From NCBI RefSeq assembly GCF_049860805.1, contig NZ_CP187555.1:3534001-3598000 (forward strand): DNA of 64,000 bases, in the 5' to 3' direction. The position numbers and the translations under genes were made by a program. The DNA comes from Parabacteroides sp900760525 (GTDB lineage: Bacteria; Bacteroidota; Bacteroidia; Bacteroidales; Tannerellaceae). The notes beneath the pieces were generated by a model that was not told the DNA's origin, made no database searches, and worked only from the letters and a program-made list of their open reading frames with translations. Every line of letters starts with the position of its first letter. Position 1 is the first letter of the stretch. Below, one piece after another: positions 18,001 to 27,087 of the stretch.

Positions 18001-18051
18001 CTAAGGTTAACAAATTTATGAGTAAAAACCACTAATGAATCTTTACAAAAA

Positions 18052-18098
18052 AACCGCTTCCTTCCTCACAATATTGTCATACAGAGGAAGAAGCGGTT
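18052..18098. terminator. Hairpin terminator downstream of the HIT gene
   Basis: AACCGCTTCCTTCCTC pairs with GAGGAAGAAGCGGTT with small bulges. In the minus direction a T-rich stretch (TTTTTTTGTAAAG) follows. It ends the greA-HIT transcript. Confidence 0.65.
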
Positions 18099-18142
18099 AC
18101 AAATATACATAAAGTTTTTTATTCAAAAAGACTTTGCCCTAT

Positions 18143-18538
18143 TTATTTAAAGGCATTTCTTATCTGAGCAGCGGTGTCTGCGAGCACGTCGTGCGTAACC
18201 TCCATTTTCTTTCCGCCAAAATACATATCCGACTCTTTTTGGATCGGAATTAAATGAATATGCGCATGAGGAACTTCCAGTCCCATTACAGCCAGACCAA
18301 CCCGTTTGCAAGGAATAACAGCCTCCTGTGCGCGAGCCACCCGTTTGGCAAATGCCATCATACGTCCGAGCATAGGATCATCTATGTCGAAAATATAATC
18401 AATCTCCTTCTTCGGAATCACCAGCGTGTGGCCGGTAGCCACCGGATTGATATCCAGGAATGCAAAGAATTCGTCGTCTTCCGCTACTTTATGGCAAGGG
18501 ATCTCGCCCGCCACAATTCTACTGAATATAGATGCCAT
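18143..18538 (-). CDS. HIT family nucleotide hydrolase
   Basis: The 131-residue product has the histidine-triad motif HAHIHLIPI near residue 92, and the upstream IFSRIVAGEIPCHKVAEDDEFFAFLDINPVATGHTLVIPKK block of the HINT branch. These cytosolic enzymes hydrolyse nucleoside phosphoramidates such as adenylated lysine. It follows greA by 12 bp and is clearly in the same transcript. Confidence 0.93.
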   Translation of the reverse strand: MASIFSRIVAGEIPCHKVAEDDEFFAFLDINPVATGHTLVIPKKEIDYIFDIDDPMLGRMMAFAKRVARAQEAVIPCKRVGLAVMGLEVPHAHIHLIPIQKESDMYFGGKKMEVTHDVLADTAAQIRNAFK

Positions 18539-18550
18539 AATGTTATATTA

Positions 18551-19021
18551 TTAAATCGATATATCCATAATTTCAAAACTCATCATACCGGACGGCACTT
18601 TGATATTCACGACATCTCCAACCTTTTTGCCCATCAGTCCCTGTGCAATCGGAGTGCTGACCGCAATCTTACCTTCCTTCAGGTTTGCTTCCGAGTCTGA
18701 TACTAAAGTATACGTCATGACTGCATTATTCTTGGTGTTTTTGATCTTCACTTTGTTCAGAATCTGAACCTCGTCTGTTTGAACACGCGTTTCGTCAATC
18801 AGGCGGGCATTGGAGATCAAACCCTTCAACTGGGCAAGCTTAGCTTCCATAATACCTTGTGCTTCCTTTGCCGCGTCATACTCAGCATTTTCAGACAAAT
18901 CTCCTTTGTCACGGGCTTCTGCAATCTGGGCAGATATTTCCGGACGTTTTACGGTTTCCAGATAATTGATTTCAGCCAAAATCTTATCATAACCCTCTTT
19001 CGTCATATAGCTCACTGCCAT
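18551..19021 (-). CDS. greA: Transcription elongation factor GreA
   Basis: The 156-residue product has the N-terminal coiled coil with the catalytic acidic tip (DKGDLSENAEYDAAKE) and the C-terminal FKBP-like domain (GLMGKKVGDVVNIKVPSG). It enters the RNA polymerase secondary channel and stimulates transcript cleavage to rescue backtracked complexes. It is first in a two-gene operon with the HIT protein. Its promoter lies upstream of a terminator-like hairpin (see the entry at 19074-19117). Confidence 0.97.
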   Translation of the reverse strand: MAVSYMTKEGYDKILAEINYLETVKRPEISAQIAEARDKGDLSENAEYDAAKEAQGIMEAKLAQLKGLISNARLIDETRVQTDEVQILNKVKIKNTKNNAVMTYTLVSDSEANLKEGKIAVSTPIAQGLMGKKVGDVVNIKVPSGMMSFEIMDISI

Positions 19022-19073
19022 ACTAAATCCTCCTATTTGTTTAAAATGTTATTATTGATTACTGCATAATAAA

Positions 19074-19117
19074 AAAAGAATCCCGACCAACTACTTGGCC
19101 GGAACTCCTTTTTTCTG
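19074..19117 (-). terminator. Terminator-like hairpin in the greA upstream region
   Basis: On the minus strand GAGTTCCGGCCAA pairs with TTGGTCGGGATTC (some G-U) and is followed by TTTTTTTATT. It lies between the apparent greA promoter and greA itself. It may simply terminate transcripts arriving from the thioredoxin-like gene, or attenuate greA. Confidence 0.65.
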
Positions 19118-19132
19118 TATTTTCAGACTTTG

Positions 19133-19163
19133 CAAAGATAAATGATCTTTTTAAGATCTACAA
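19133..19163 (-). promoter_or_regulatory. Promoter for greA
   Basis: TATCTTTG (19133-19140, minus strand) is preceded by TTG (19161-19163) at 20 nt. A start near 19126 would give a leader of about 105 nt that contains the terminator-like hairpin almost at its 5' end. Confidence 0.6.
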
Positions 19164-19232
19164 CCTCTCCGAAGTGCTTTGCAACATGTTAGGATTTATG
19201 ATTTATGAATTATACATCGATGAAATCATAAA

Positions 19233-20393
19233 TCAAAGTACTGCTTTTACATCTGATTCCAGTTTTTTCACGTCTTCGACACGCTTGACCAGGTTTCCTT
19301 TACGGTCCAGGATGAAAAGAGCGGGCAGTTGTTTTACATTGTACAAACCTGCCACCTGTGAGTAAACAGTCTGCGGATCGCGGACAGTAATCCACGGCAG
19401 ATTAGATGCCCCGTTTCTCCAGAAATGGAAATCGCTATCCAACGACACCTGGTAAATCTCGAGACCCTGATCATGGTATTTCGTATACAACTCGCCCAAT
19501 GCCATATTCAAAGCCGGCGACCATTCCGTCTGATAGGCCGTAAAGTTGATCAAAACGACCTTCCCGGGAGCAGCTTCAGACAGTTTCACCACTTCGCCCC
19601 GAACATCGGGCAACTCGATATCGAGGAACGATATTTCCTTTGTTTCCACACTGCTATAATCGATCGGACGTTGGGCGCGCAACACTTTCATCGATTGCAA
19701 TGTCAGATTATACAAATGCTTCGAACGCGGGCTTTCCGGATAATAATGATCGTAGCTGGTTGCAACCGCTCCATACGCTTTGACATCATTCCTGTCGTAC
19801 AAATCGAAGAACAACAGGCCGTCGATCTGCTGGAACAACGCGAAATAAGCAGCCGTGGACATCGGTGCCGAATAGATGTATTTCCGTGCGGCTTCCTTGT
19901 AGGCATCGGCTGCAGCCAAGACCTTCGAACGGTAGGTCGTATCTGAAATCATTTTATCCTCATACTCCTTACGCAAACGGCTGATAGCCTGGTGCGCATC
20001 CAGTTGAGCCAATGTAATTGCTTTTATCGCCTTTGAGTTTTCAGACCCTTCGACCGAATAGGAAGTTGCGAAAGTTCCGGCGTCGGCTACGAAAGAGATA
20101 GTCTCGGTCGAATCGACAGCGAAATTGATCAACTGATTATTCAGACGCAAACGATAAAAATCCGGATACTCAGGACGTTTCTCCGTAAATTTGAACTTCC
20201 CTCCGGGAGCCAACTTGATGGAGTCGAGTGTCACAACATTCGAAATTCCGACATTTTCTAAATACATAAATTGACCGTCAGCTCCTGCCACTACACCCTT
20301 TACCGTAAAATCCGAGGAGTTGTTACAAGCTGAGAATAAGAACATACACAGTCCTAAAACAGTTAATAGCCGTGTGGATATTTGTTTCATCAT
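19233..20393 (-). CDS. Thioredoxin-fold lipoprotein (DUF4369/TlpA-like) without CxxC
   Basis: The start at 20393 (MMKQISTRLLTVLGLCMFLFSAC) gives a lipoprotein signal. A -7 box TATATTTG at 20421-20428 implies that the upstream ATG is outside the message. The N-terminal part (FTVKGVVAGADGQFMYLENVGISNVVTLDSIKL) is DUF4369-like. The C-terminal part from about 250 is a thioredoxin fold (GKVVLINFTAYQTEWSPALNMALGELYTKY..., KQLPALFILDRKGNLVKR with the cis-Pro). At the active-site position the usual WCxxC is replaced by AYQTEWS, so no redox dithiol is present. It is probably a structural or binding protein in the periplasm. Confidence 0.8.
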   Translation of the reverse strand: MMKQISTRLLTVLGLCMFLFSACNNSSDFTVKGVVAGADGQFMYLENVGISNVVTLDSIKLAPGGKFKFTEKRPEYPDFYRLRLNNQLINFAVDSTETISFVADAGTFATSYSVEGSENSKAIKAITLAQLDAHQAISRLRKEYEDKMISDTTYRSKVLAAADAYKEAARKYIYSAPMSTAAYFALFQQIDGLLFFDLYDRNDVKAYGAVATSYDHYYPESPRSKHLYNLTLQSMKVLRAQRPIDYSSVETKEISFLDIELPDVRGEVVKLSEAAPGKVVLINFTAYQTEWSPALNMALGELYTKYHDQGLEIYQVSLDSDFHFWRNGASNLPWITVRDPQTVYSQVAGLYNVKQLPALFILDRKGNLVKRVEDVKKLESDVKAVL

Positions 20394-20544
20394 ATCTTTA
20401 CTTCTTGTTTTAATCCGCTGCAAATATACATTAATTTACAATTGTGGCACTATTATTCGCTAAATCTTCCCGCTATTTTTATAAAAAAGAGCATTTCTCA
20501 TGTTTTTTATTTTCATTTTCACACGTTTACAGATAAACTTTCAT

Positions 20545-20552
20545 TACATTTG
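20545..20552 (+). promoter_or_regulatory. Probable -7 box of the pnp promoter
   Basis: TACATTTG lies 38 nt before the pnp ATG. The -33 region (GTTTAC around 20525) is not a clear TTTG, so only the -7 box is supported. Confidence 0.4.
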
Positions 20553-20589
20553 CACCAATTTTTACAGATAGAAAAATAAGAAAAAGATT

Positions 20590-22845
20590 ATGCTTAATCC
20601 AATTAACAAGACGATCGAATTGGCTGATGGAAGAACCATCACCATCGAAACCGGGAAATTGGCAAAACAGGCGGACGGTTCTGTTACCGTACGTATGGGC
20701 AACACCGTGTTGCTGGCTACTGTTTGTGCCGCAAAAGATGCAAACCCGGGTGTTGACTTCATGCCGTTACAAGTAGAGTACAAAGAAAAATTCTCGGCAT
20801 TTGGCCGTTTTCCGGGAGGTTTTACAAAAAGAGAAGGTAAAGCATCCGACTACGAAATCCTGACTTCACGTTTGGTTGACCGTGCCCTCCGTCCTCTCTT
20901 TCCGGACAATTACCACGCTGAAGTATATGTAAATGTTATTTTATTCTCCGCAGACGGTGAAGATATGCCGGATGCGCTGGCCGGACTGGCTGCCTCTGCC
21001 GCATTGGCCGTATCGGATATTCCTTTCAACGGACCGATCTCCGAATGCCGTGTTGCACGTATCGATGGCAAGTATGTAGTCAACCCCACGTTCTCTGAAT
21101 TGGAAAAAGCAGATATTGATATTATGGTGGGTGCTACGCTTGACAACATCATGATGGTGGAAGGCGAAATGGACGAAGTACAGGAATCCGAAATGCTGGA
21201 AGCAATCAAAGTTGCCCACGAAGCAATTAAGGTACAGTGCCAGGCACAGCTTGAACTGTCCGAAGCTTGCGGCAAGATGGTTAAACGCGAATATTGCCAC
21301 GAAGTAAACGACGACGAACTGCGCAAGGATGTACATGAAAAATGTTTTGCTAAAGCTTATGCTGTCGCCACATCAGGCACAGACAAACATCAGCGCGCGG
21401 AAGCATTCGAAGCAGTCGTTGAAGAATATAAAGCCCAGTTCTCCGAAGAAGAACTGACCGACGAAAAGGTTGAAATGATCAACCGTTACTACCACGATGT
21501 GGAAAAAGAAGCCATGCGCCGTGCTATCCTGGATGAAGGGAAGCGCCTGGACGGTCGTAAGACAACCGAGATCCGCCCGATCTGGATCGAAACGGACTGC
21601 CTGCCCGGTCCTCACGGTTCCGCTATCTTTACCCGTGGTGAAACACAGTCTCTTTCAACCGTCACATTAGGTACGAAGTCCGACGAAAAGATGATCGACG
21701 ACGTACTGAACCACGGCAAAGAACGTTTCCTGTTACACTATAACTTCCCTCCGTTCTCTACGGGCGAAGCAAAAGCTTCCCGCGGTGTAGGCCGTCGTGA
21801 AGTCGGTCACGGAAATTTGGCTCACCGTGCATTAAAGCGAATGATCCCGGCAGACTATCCTTACGTGGTACGCGTAATCTCCGATATCCTCGAATCCAAC
21901 GGCTCTTCTTCGATGGCAACCGTATGTGCCGGTACGCTGGCATTGAGAGATGCAGGTGTTCCGATGAAGAAACCGGTATCCGGTATCGCAATGGGTCTGA
22001 TCTCCGAAAACAAAGGTCAGAACTATGCTATCCTGTCCGATATCTTGGGTGATGAAGACCACCTGGGCGATATGGACTTCAAGGTAACAGGGACAAAAGA
22101 CGGTATCACTGCCACCCAGATGGATATCAAGGTTGACGGTCTGTCATACGAAATTCTTGAAAACGCATTGGCACAGGCGAAAGAAGGCCGCATGTACATC
22201 TTAGGCAAGATCACGGAAGCTCAGCCGGAAGTTCGTTCGGATCTGAAACCTCACGCTCCGAGAATCGAAACAATGACCATCGGTAAAGAATTTATCGGTG
22301 CGGTAATCGGCCCGGGCGGAAAGATTATCCAGGGTATTCAGGAAAAGACCGGTGCCGTCATCACTATTGAAGAAGAAGACGGTGTTGGTAAAATCGAAAT
22401 CTCAGGGACCAATAAAGCAACGATCGACGCTGCTATCCGCGCTATCAAAGGCATCGTAGCTGTTCCCGAAATCGGCGAAATTTACGAAGGTAAGATCTCT
22501 TCTATCATGCCTTACGGCGCATTCGTTGAATTTATGCCAGGCAAAGACGGTTTGCTGCACATTTCCGAAATCGACTGGAAACGTCTGGAAACAGTAGAAC
22601 AGGCTGGCTTGAAAGAGGGCGATACTATCAGCGTCAAGCTGGTAGACATCGATGCCAAGACGGGTAAATTCAAATTGTCTCGCAAGGTTCTGATGCCGAA
22701 ACCGGAAGGTTACGAAGAACGTCCGCCGAGACCCGAACGTGGTGACCGTGGAGATCGTGGTCCCCGTCAGGATCGTGGTGACCGTGGACCCCGTCAGGAC
22801 CGTGGAGACCGCGAAGACCGCGGACCTCGTCGTGATCGCTATTAA
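20590..22845 (+). CDS. pnp: Polyribonucleotide nucleotidyltransferase (PNPase)
   Basis: The 751-residue product has two RNase PH domains. The second carries FSTGEAKASRGVGRREVGHGNLAHRAL and the phosphate/metal-binding region DILGDEDHLGDMDFKVTGT. A KH domain (about 560-620, GAVIGPGGKIIQGIQEKTGA) and an S1 domain (about 628-695, GEIYEGKISSIMPYGAFVEF) follow. It degrades RNA 3' to 5' with phosphate as trimeric ring. The C-terminus after S1 is an Arg/Gly/Asp-rich tail with repeated GDRGPRQDR words, likely disordered and RNA-binding. It is monocistronic, with a strong terminator. Confidence 0.98.
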   Translation: MLNPINKTIELADGRTITIETGKLAKQADGSVTVRMGNTVLLATVCAAKDANPGVDFMPLQVEYKEKFSAFGRFPGGFTKREGKASDYEILTSRLVDRALRPLFPDNYHAEVYVNVILFSADGEDMPDALAGLAASAALAVSDIPFNGPISECRVARIDGKYVVNPTFSELEKADIDIMVGATLDNIMMVEGEMDEVQESEMLEAIKVAHEAIKVQCQAQLELSEACGKMVKREYCHEVNDDELRKDVHEKCFAKAYAVATSGTDKHQRAEAFEAVVEEYKAQFSEEELTDEKVEMINRYYHDVEKEAMRRAILDEGKRLDGRKTTEIRPIWIETDCLPGPHGSAIFTRGETQSLSTVTLGTKSDEKMIDDVLNHGKERFLLHYNFPPFSTGEAKASRGVGRREVGHGNLAHRALKRMIPADYPYVVRVISDILESNGSSSMATVCAGTLALRDAGVPMKKPVSGIAMGLISENKGQNYAILSDILGDEDHLGDMDFKVTGTKDGITATQMDIKVDGLSYEILENALAQAKEGRMYILGKITEAQPEVRSDLKPHAPRIETMTIGKEFIGAVIGPGGKIIQGIQEKTGAVITIEEEDGVGKIEISGTNKATIDAAIRAIKGIVAVPEIGEIYEGKISSIMPYGAFVEFMPGKDGLLHISEIDWKRLETVEQAGLKEGDTISVKLVDIDAKTGKFKLSRKVLMPKPEGYEERPPRPERGDRGDRGPRQDRGDRGPRQDRGDREDRGPRRDRY

Positions 22846-22880
22846 GAATCAGTAAAACACATACGTGTATAATTCCAAGT

Positions 22881-22922
22881 AGCTCCCGTTCCATATTTTT
22901 GGGGACGGGAGCTATTTTTTTT
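22881..22922 (+). terminator. Intrinsic terminator of pnp
   Basis: AGCTCCCGTTCC pairs with GGGACGGGAGCT, followed by ATTTTTTTT. It ends 77 bp after the pnp stop. Confidence 0.9.
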
Positions 22923-22943
22923 CGGACGGGAGGCATAAAAAGG

Positions 22944-23076
22944 GGTGGACGTGGTGGACGTTCTTTTACGTTTTCAAGACTTTATACACAATGGTAATGG
23001 TTTTACCCCACCTAATACCAATGACCATTACATATAAAGTTTATAAAAGTGCATTTTAACGTCCACCACGTCCACC
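22944..23076. repeat. Gene-free inverted-repeat element 2 (19-bp arms, 95-bp spacer)
   Basis: The arm at 22944-22962 is perfectly inverted at 23058-23076. Each arm is two copies of a 9-bp word (GTGGACGTG, GTGGACGTT). Inside, ACTTTATA pairs with TATAAAGT and GTAATGG with CCATTAC, so almost the whole 133 bp can fold as one long interrupted hairpin. No coding sequence is visible here or in the following 260 bp up to the hairpin near 23348. Confidence 0.8.
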
Positions 23077-23347
23077 ACATTCATTTGTAACACAATGGTA
23101 ACAAATCCATTAACTGTCCCCTATATCTCCATCCACGATCCCTTCACCTGTCCAAAAGTTCGCTCAACTACGAAAAAAAGAGGCTTTTTCCATCGTATTT
23201 TCAGCTCAAATCCCTCCTTTTTCTACCATTTTCGACATCATTCACATCCATTTCGGGTCACTAATGACCATCGTTGAGACCTATTTTGGCTATTATTCCG
23301 CTACTTGACAGAATATTTAATATGCTTATATGAATGAAATGGAAAAA

Positions 23348-23525
23348 CGAAGCCCCAGAGATGTCGATCACCTCCGGGGCTTGTCTTGTGAATAGCTTTC
23401 GCCCTTCACAGGGATACAGCTACTTGAACTTTTAAATTCAATATACTTTAGTATTATTAATATTAAATCCGGCCGCCTGTTCGCCTGTCGCAGGGTAATT
23501 GCCGTTTCCACGGCACGCGGCCAAA
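23348..23525 (-). ncRNA. Structured RNA region 3' of the large surface-protein gene
   Basis: On the minus strand GGCCGC/GCGGCC encloses two hairpins, TGCCGT-GGAA-ACGGCA and CCTG-CGA-CAGG, forming a three-way junction at about 23471-23524. Downstream come TAGCT/AGCTA with an inner CCCT-GTGA-AGGG stem-loop (about 23388-23422), then a terminator-like hairpin AAGCCCC/GGGGCTT followed by CGTTTTT (about 23345-23382). The GGAA and GTGA loops are GNRA tetraloops only on the minus strand, so the RNA is probably read in that direction. It may be a 3' UTR or a processed small RNA. I see no convincing promoter of its own and it does not match a riboswitch class I know. Confidence 0.5.
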
Positions 23526-23557
23526 CATTTTAGAATTATTTGATTATAAATTCAATC

Positions 23558-26500
23558 TTATTTTATGATAGCCTTTACAGCTTCTTCACCTTCAACAGCT
23601 ACTACGACCACACCCTGAGGAGCAGCGATTACAGCGTTGTCGGAAGTCAGAACCGTGTTGGCAACCGGCTGGCCTAAGATGTTGCTGATAACAACCTTCT
23701 TGCCTGCAGCGCCGGTGATTTCTACCTGGCCTTCAGATGCGATCACTTTCACACCTTTAGCTGCGATAGTTTCGTTATCTGTAGCGGTTTCGTCTTCAGC
23801 TGAAACGTCAAGAACGTTTACGACAACTGCATCTTCTTTCGGACCCATTGCCAATACACCGTTGATGTTGTGAACGTAGTTCTTACCATTGTTGTTCTGG
23901 CATACGATGTTGTATTCGCCTTCAGCGTCTTTGCTTGCAAATTCGAAGCTGAACTGGAAGTTCTTAACACCTGCTTTAACAGCGTTCTTCAAGCCGTCAA
24001 CTGATTTACCATCAGCGATAGATACTGTATCGATCTTGGCAGTAGCATCCAAAGCCGGAACTAACAAGGTATCCTGAGCCATGATAGAAGCTGTGCGGAA
24101 CATAACGCGGCTTGCACCTGTACCATAGATGTACGGAAGTTCTTTGTTTGCATCCTTTGCATCAGCAGAGTCTACAGAGTTCCACATATACAGTCTGCTT
24201 GCAGCAACTTCTTCAGTAGCCTTAACACCCTTCGTGATGTAGTAAGTGTAAGGAGCAGCATTGTCATAATGAGCGGTATCCAACCAGAAGATAAAGTCTA
24301 AGTTGCTATAAGCATCAGCTTTCAAGTCACCTTCGCGAACTGCGATACCCTGGTTCTTTGCGTTAACAGCAGCATAGTCACCATTGATAGCCTGGATGCG
24401 TACGTGCTTCGGCAGAGATTTGTAAGAGGCAGGAGCTGACTGCGGTTTAACGATGAACATATCGTTACGAGCTGTCAGAGGTTCGCCGGAGATGGTCTTG
24501 TATTGAGTGCTGACAACCAACTTCTGAGCAGGAGTTGCTGTTGCATCATACAATACGAAAGTAGAATCCGTATCTACAGCGATCATAGAGAACTGAACCG
24601 GAGTACCGTTCTTTGTTGCATATTTGCCGTTAGAGAATACATAACCTCTTTTTGCATCATAGATGATAAATGCGCTGTCAGCGTCCATGATTGTGTAAGT
24701 CACTTTCTTCAAAGCATCTTCTACACCGTATTTGCCTTCAGCAGAAGGAACTAAAGTGTACAGCACTTCGTCTTCCGGAGCAGCTACTTTCAGCGTAGAG
24801 TCTTTTGTCATTACAATGCTCTGTCCTTCCAATACGTCAGCAGCAGAAGTGATCGTGAACTTGTTGTTCTTGGCATCGTTAGCTGTGATATATTTGAAGC
24901 CGATATAAGCATTGTCTGTATCTACGTCTTCGGCTGCTACCAACTGGATTGTATCGCCTTCGATTACGAAGATGTTATTGTCTTTGTCGGCAACGTTAGT
25001 AACACCCTGCCAGCCTTCAGTTTCATCACCACGGTTTGTAATAGTATAGTTGCCTTTGTCTACACCGGCAGCCTTAGCAACGACATACTGTGCAAACGGG
25101 TTGAATGCCTGAGCTTTTGCTACATATCCTGCAGCATTAACCGGGCTTTCATCAAAGTACAAGCCATAATATTTGTTAGCAACACCGGCACTTGCTTCTT
25201 TTTCTGCATCAATTACATAATACAGACCTTCAGCGATTGTTGCGTCACCACCGATTGTAGCGTCTTTGTCGGATGTTTTGATAGTTGCAACCAAGTTGCC
25301 ATTGGCAGGAGTAGCAGGATCTGCACCGATCGTCAGAACTTTCGTGTTAGAAAGTTTACGGATTACTACTTGCTTAGAAGCAGCAGCAGCAACAGTCATA
25401 GCGTTCAAGCCATCAGTATAGTTTGCACCATTTTTATAGCTGGTAGTAGTCACAACAGCCAGATCAGAAGCACTTGTAGCTTCTTCTACAATTTCCAAAC
25501 CATTCAGAGCATTAATAAAGTTGGTAAATGCAGCCAATGCTTTTTCTTCAGCAGCCTTCACTGTAGCATCTGTTGATTTTTCAAAACCTTTAATTGCTGT
25601 CTTTGCATTGTCAATCAATGTTTGTCCGGAAACGCCCGATGCATTATAAGTTCCGTTTACATTAAAAATTTCTTTGGTCGCAAACTTATCTCCCTCATCA
25701 GCATAAGCACTACTATTATTATTATTATAGTCACGGAAAGTCGTATACGCACCTACATAAACGAAATAAACTTTGTCCCAAACTGAATTCAAGGTGCTAT
25801 TTGCTGTTGTATTAGCAGCTTTAGCTGTAGCTGCCAAATCATAGAATTTTTGAATTGTAGCATCAACAGCAATAGAACCTTGTGTAAATTGTGGAGCAAT
25901 CACCATTGAATCATTCGGAATGTAATAAGTCACCTTGAAGGCAGCGGTTGCCGAATGATGCTTAGCAGCCAAACGAGTATCGAAAGCTGCAGGAGAAGTT
26001 GCATCCGGTTCAACGGCGATCGTGTCAACAATTAACTTATTGAAATCTTCCGATGGGTCATAGAAACTATAATCGACCAGCAGATATTCTTTCTGAGTTG
26101 TTTCAGCAGTTGCCGGAGCAATTACCCGTTTGTGTTCTTTTCCGTTTGTAAGATACAGAACATCATTACCACTACCGAATGCAGAACCATCAGCGGCAAT
26201 TTTTGCATCAACGGCCTTCCATTTATTATCTGTCAACACATTCTTTTCTGTTGAAGAAACGTTTTCGTCAGTGAAGAACAAACGACCGCCTTCTTTCTCG
26301 ACCAAAACGTTGAAGTCTGAAGCTTTCAGAGTAACGGGTGATGTTGAGACTGCAACCTGAGTCAAAGCGGTAGTCGAAGTAAGAGCACTGGTAGGAGCAG
26401 TATTACCCGGCTTTACAGCCAACTGAATACCATTAGCAGTAAAACCTAACTGGAAGACAGAGTCTTTGCCTGCCCCGAAGTTTTTCACGCAATAAAGACC

Positions 26501-26905
26501 TGCAGTTCCATCCCAAGCCCAATCAGTCTGGCCTTGCTTTTCGTTAGCCTTGATGTTCTCACGTTTTGTACCATCAACAGACTGCAACTTGATGGAAAGC
26601 ATCTGGCCGGACAAACGGTTTACAAAAGAATAGGTGTATTGGACACCAGCAGATGTGGTATGAGCTGTTTTCTTTACCTGCCACAATGTACCAAGCAATT
26701 TATCGACATTGCCAGACCAAGTCGTAGTGCTTTGCAGGCCAAACTCGCTCTTGTCATTGACAGACAGAACATCGCTTGAAGCTCCCAAATGAATAAAAGA
26801 ACCGTCCTTAACGTCATCTGCACCGTAAGCAGTAGCATTCGCATTAAAGGACAGTCCACCGGCCACCAGAGCGGCAGCCAAAAGAGTAGAAAATCTCTTG
26901 TTCAT
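23558..26905 (-). CDS. Very large secreted surface protein, S-layer/DUF6383-like
   Basis: Two ATGs are possible (26911 and 26905); MNKRFSTLLAAALVAGGLSFNANA from 26905 is the better signal peptide. The roughly 1115-residue product is rich in Ala, Thr, Asp and Val and poor in Cys, with long runs of beta-strand-like segments. The last 75 residues or so (VKVIASEGQVEITGAAGKKVVISNILGQPVANTVL... ending VEGEEAVKAIIK) have the GxxV-Ig-like layout and basic C-terminus of a T9SS sorting domain or DUF6383, seen in Parabacteroides surface proteins. It is therefore probably exported through T9SS and displayed, possibly as an S-layer or major surface component (inference). It has a long structured leader and a structured 3' region. 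Confidence 0.75.
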   Translation of the reverse strand: MNKRFSTLLAAALVAGGLSFNANATAYGADDVKDGSFIHLGASSDVLSVNDKSEFGLQSTTTWSGNVDKLLGTLWQVKKTAHTTSAGVQYTYSFVNRLSGQMLSIKLQSVDGTKRENIKANEKQGQTDWAWDGTAGLYCVKNFGAGKDSVFQLGFTANGIQLAVKPGNTAPTSALTSTTALTQVAVSTSPVTLKASDFNVLVEKEGGRLFFTDENVSSTEKNVLTDNKWKAVDAKIAADGSAFGSGNDVLYLTNGKEHKRVIAPATAETTQKEYLLVDYSFYDPSEDFNKLIVDTIAVEPDATSPAAFDTRLAAKHHSATAAFKVTYYIPNDSMVIAPQFTQGSIAVDATIQKFYDLAATAKAANTTANSTLNSVWDKVYFVYVGAYTTFRDYNNNNSSAYADEGDKFATKEIFNVNGTYNASGVSGQTLIDNAKTAIKGFEKSTDATVKAAEEKALAAFTNFINALNGLEIVEEATSASDLAVVTTTSYKNGANYTDGLNAMTVAAAASKQVVIRKLSNTKVLTIGADPATPANGNLVATIKTSDKDATIGGDATIAEGLYYVIDAEKEASAGVANKYYGLYFDESPVNAAGYVAKAQAFNPFAQYVVAKAAGVDKGNYTITNRGDETEGWQGVTNVADKDNNIFVIEGDTIQLVAAEDVDTDNAYIGFKYITANDAKNNKFTITSAADVLEGQSIVMTKDSTLKVAAPEDEVLYTLVPSAEGKYGVEDALKKVTYTIMDADSAFIIYDAKRGYVFSNGKYATKNGTPVQFSMIAVDTDSTFVLYDATATPAQKLVVSTQYKTISGEPLTARNDMFIVKPQSAPASYKSLPKHVRIQAINGDYAAVNAKNQGIAVREGDLKADAYSNLDFIFWLDTAHYDNAAPYTYYITKGVKATEEVAASRLYMWNSVDSADAKDANKELPYIYGTGASRVMFRTASIMAQDTLLVPALDATAKIDTVSIADGKSVDGLKNAVKAGVKNFQFSFEFASKDAEGEYNIVCQNNNGKNYVHNINGVLAMGPKEDAVVVNVLDVSAEDETATDNETIAAKGVKVIASEGQVEITGAAGKKVVISNILGQPVANTVLTSDNAVIAAPQGVVVVAVEGEEAVKAIIK

Positions 26906-27006
26906 AATCATTAAAAATTAATTGTTAATAAAATAGTGTTTAAAAATCCAACAACTAATTTCACGAAGGGGAGAACAACTCCCCGCGAGTGATTATGAAC
27001 GGGCAT

Positions 27007-27087
27007 AAAAAAACGCGGGCCAATTGTCTATTATTAACTCAAAGGCTCTGGTAAGCCCGCTAAACAATAATAGAACAACAGCCCGCG
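27007..27087 (-). terminator. Strong terminator/attenuator inside the leader of the surface-protein gene
   Basis: On the minus strand CGCGGGC (27081-27087) pairs with GCCCGCG (27014-27020), and an inner stem of TGTTCTATTATTG-type sequence with CAATAATAGACA-type partner lies between them. Seven T follow at 27007-27013. It is about 100 nt before the surface-protein start and about 180 nt after the promoter. Confidence 0.8.

Noticed and set aside
23470..23525. Cobalamin or other known riboswitch
   Set aside because: The hairpin with GGAA loop superficially recalls the cobalamin core, but the conserved core boxes are missing and the position is 3' of a gene.
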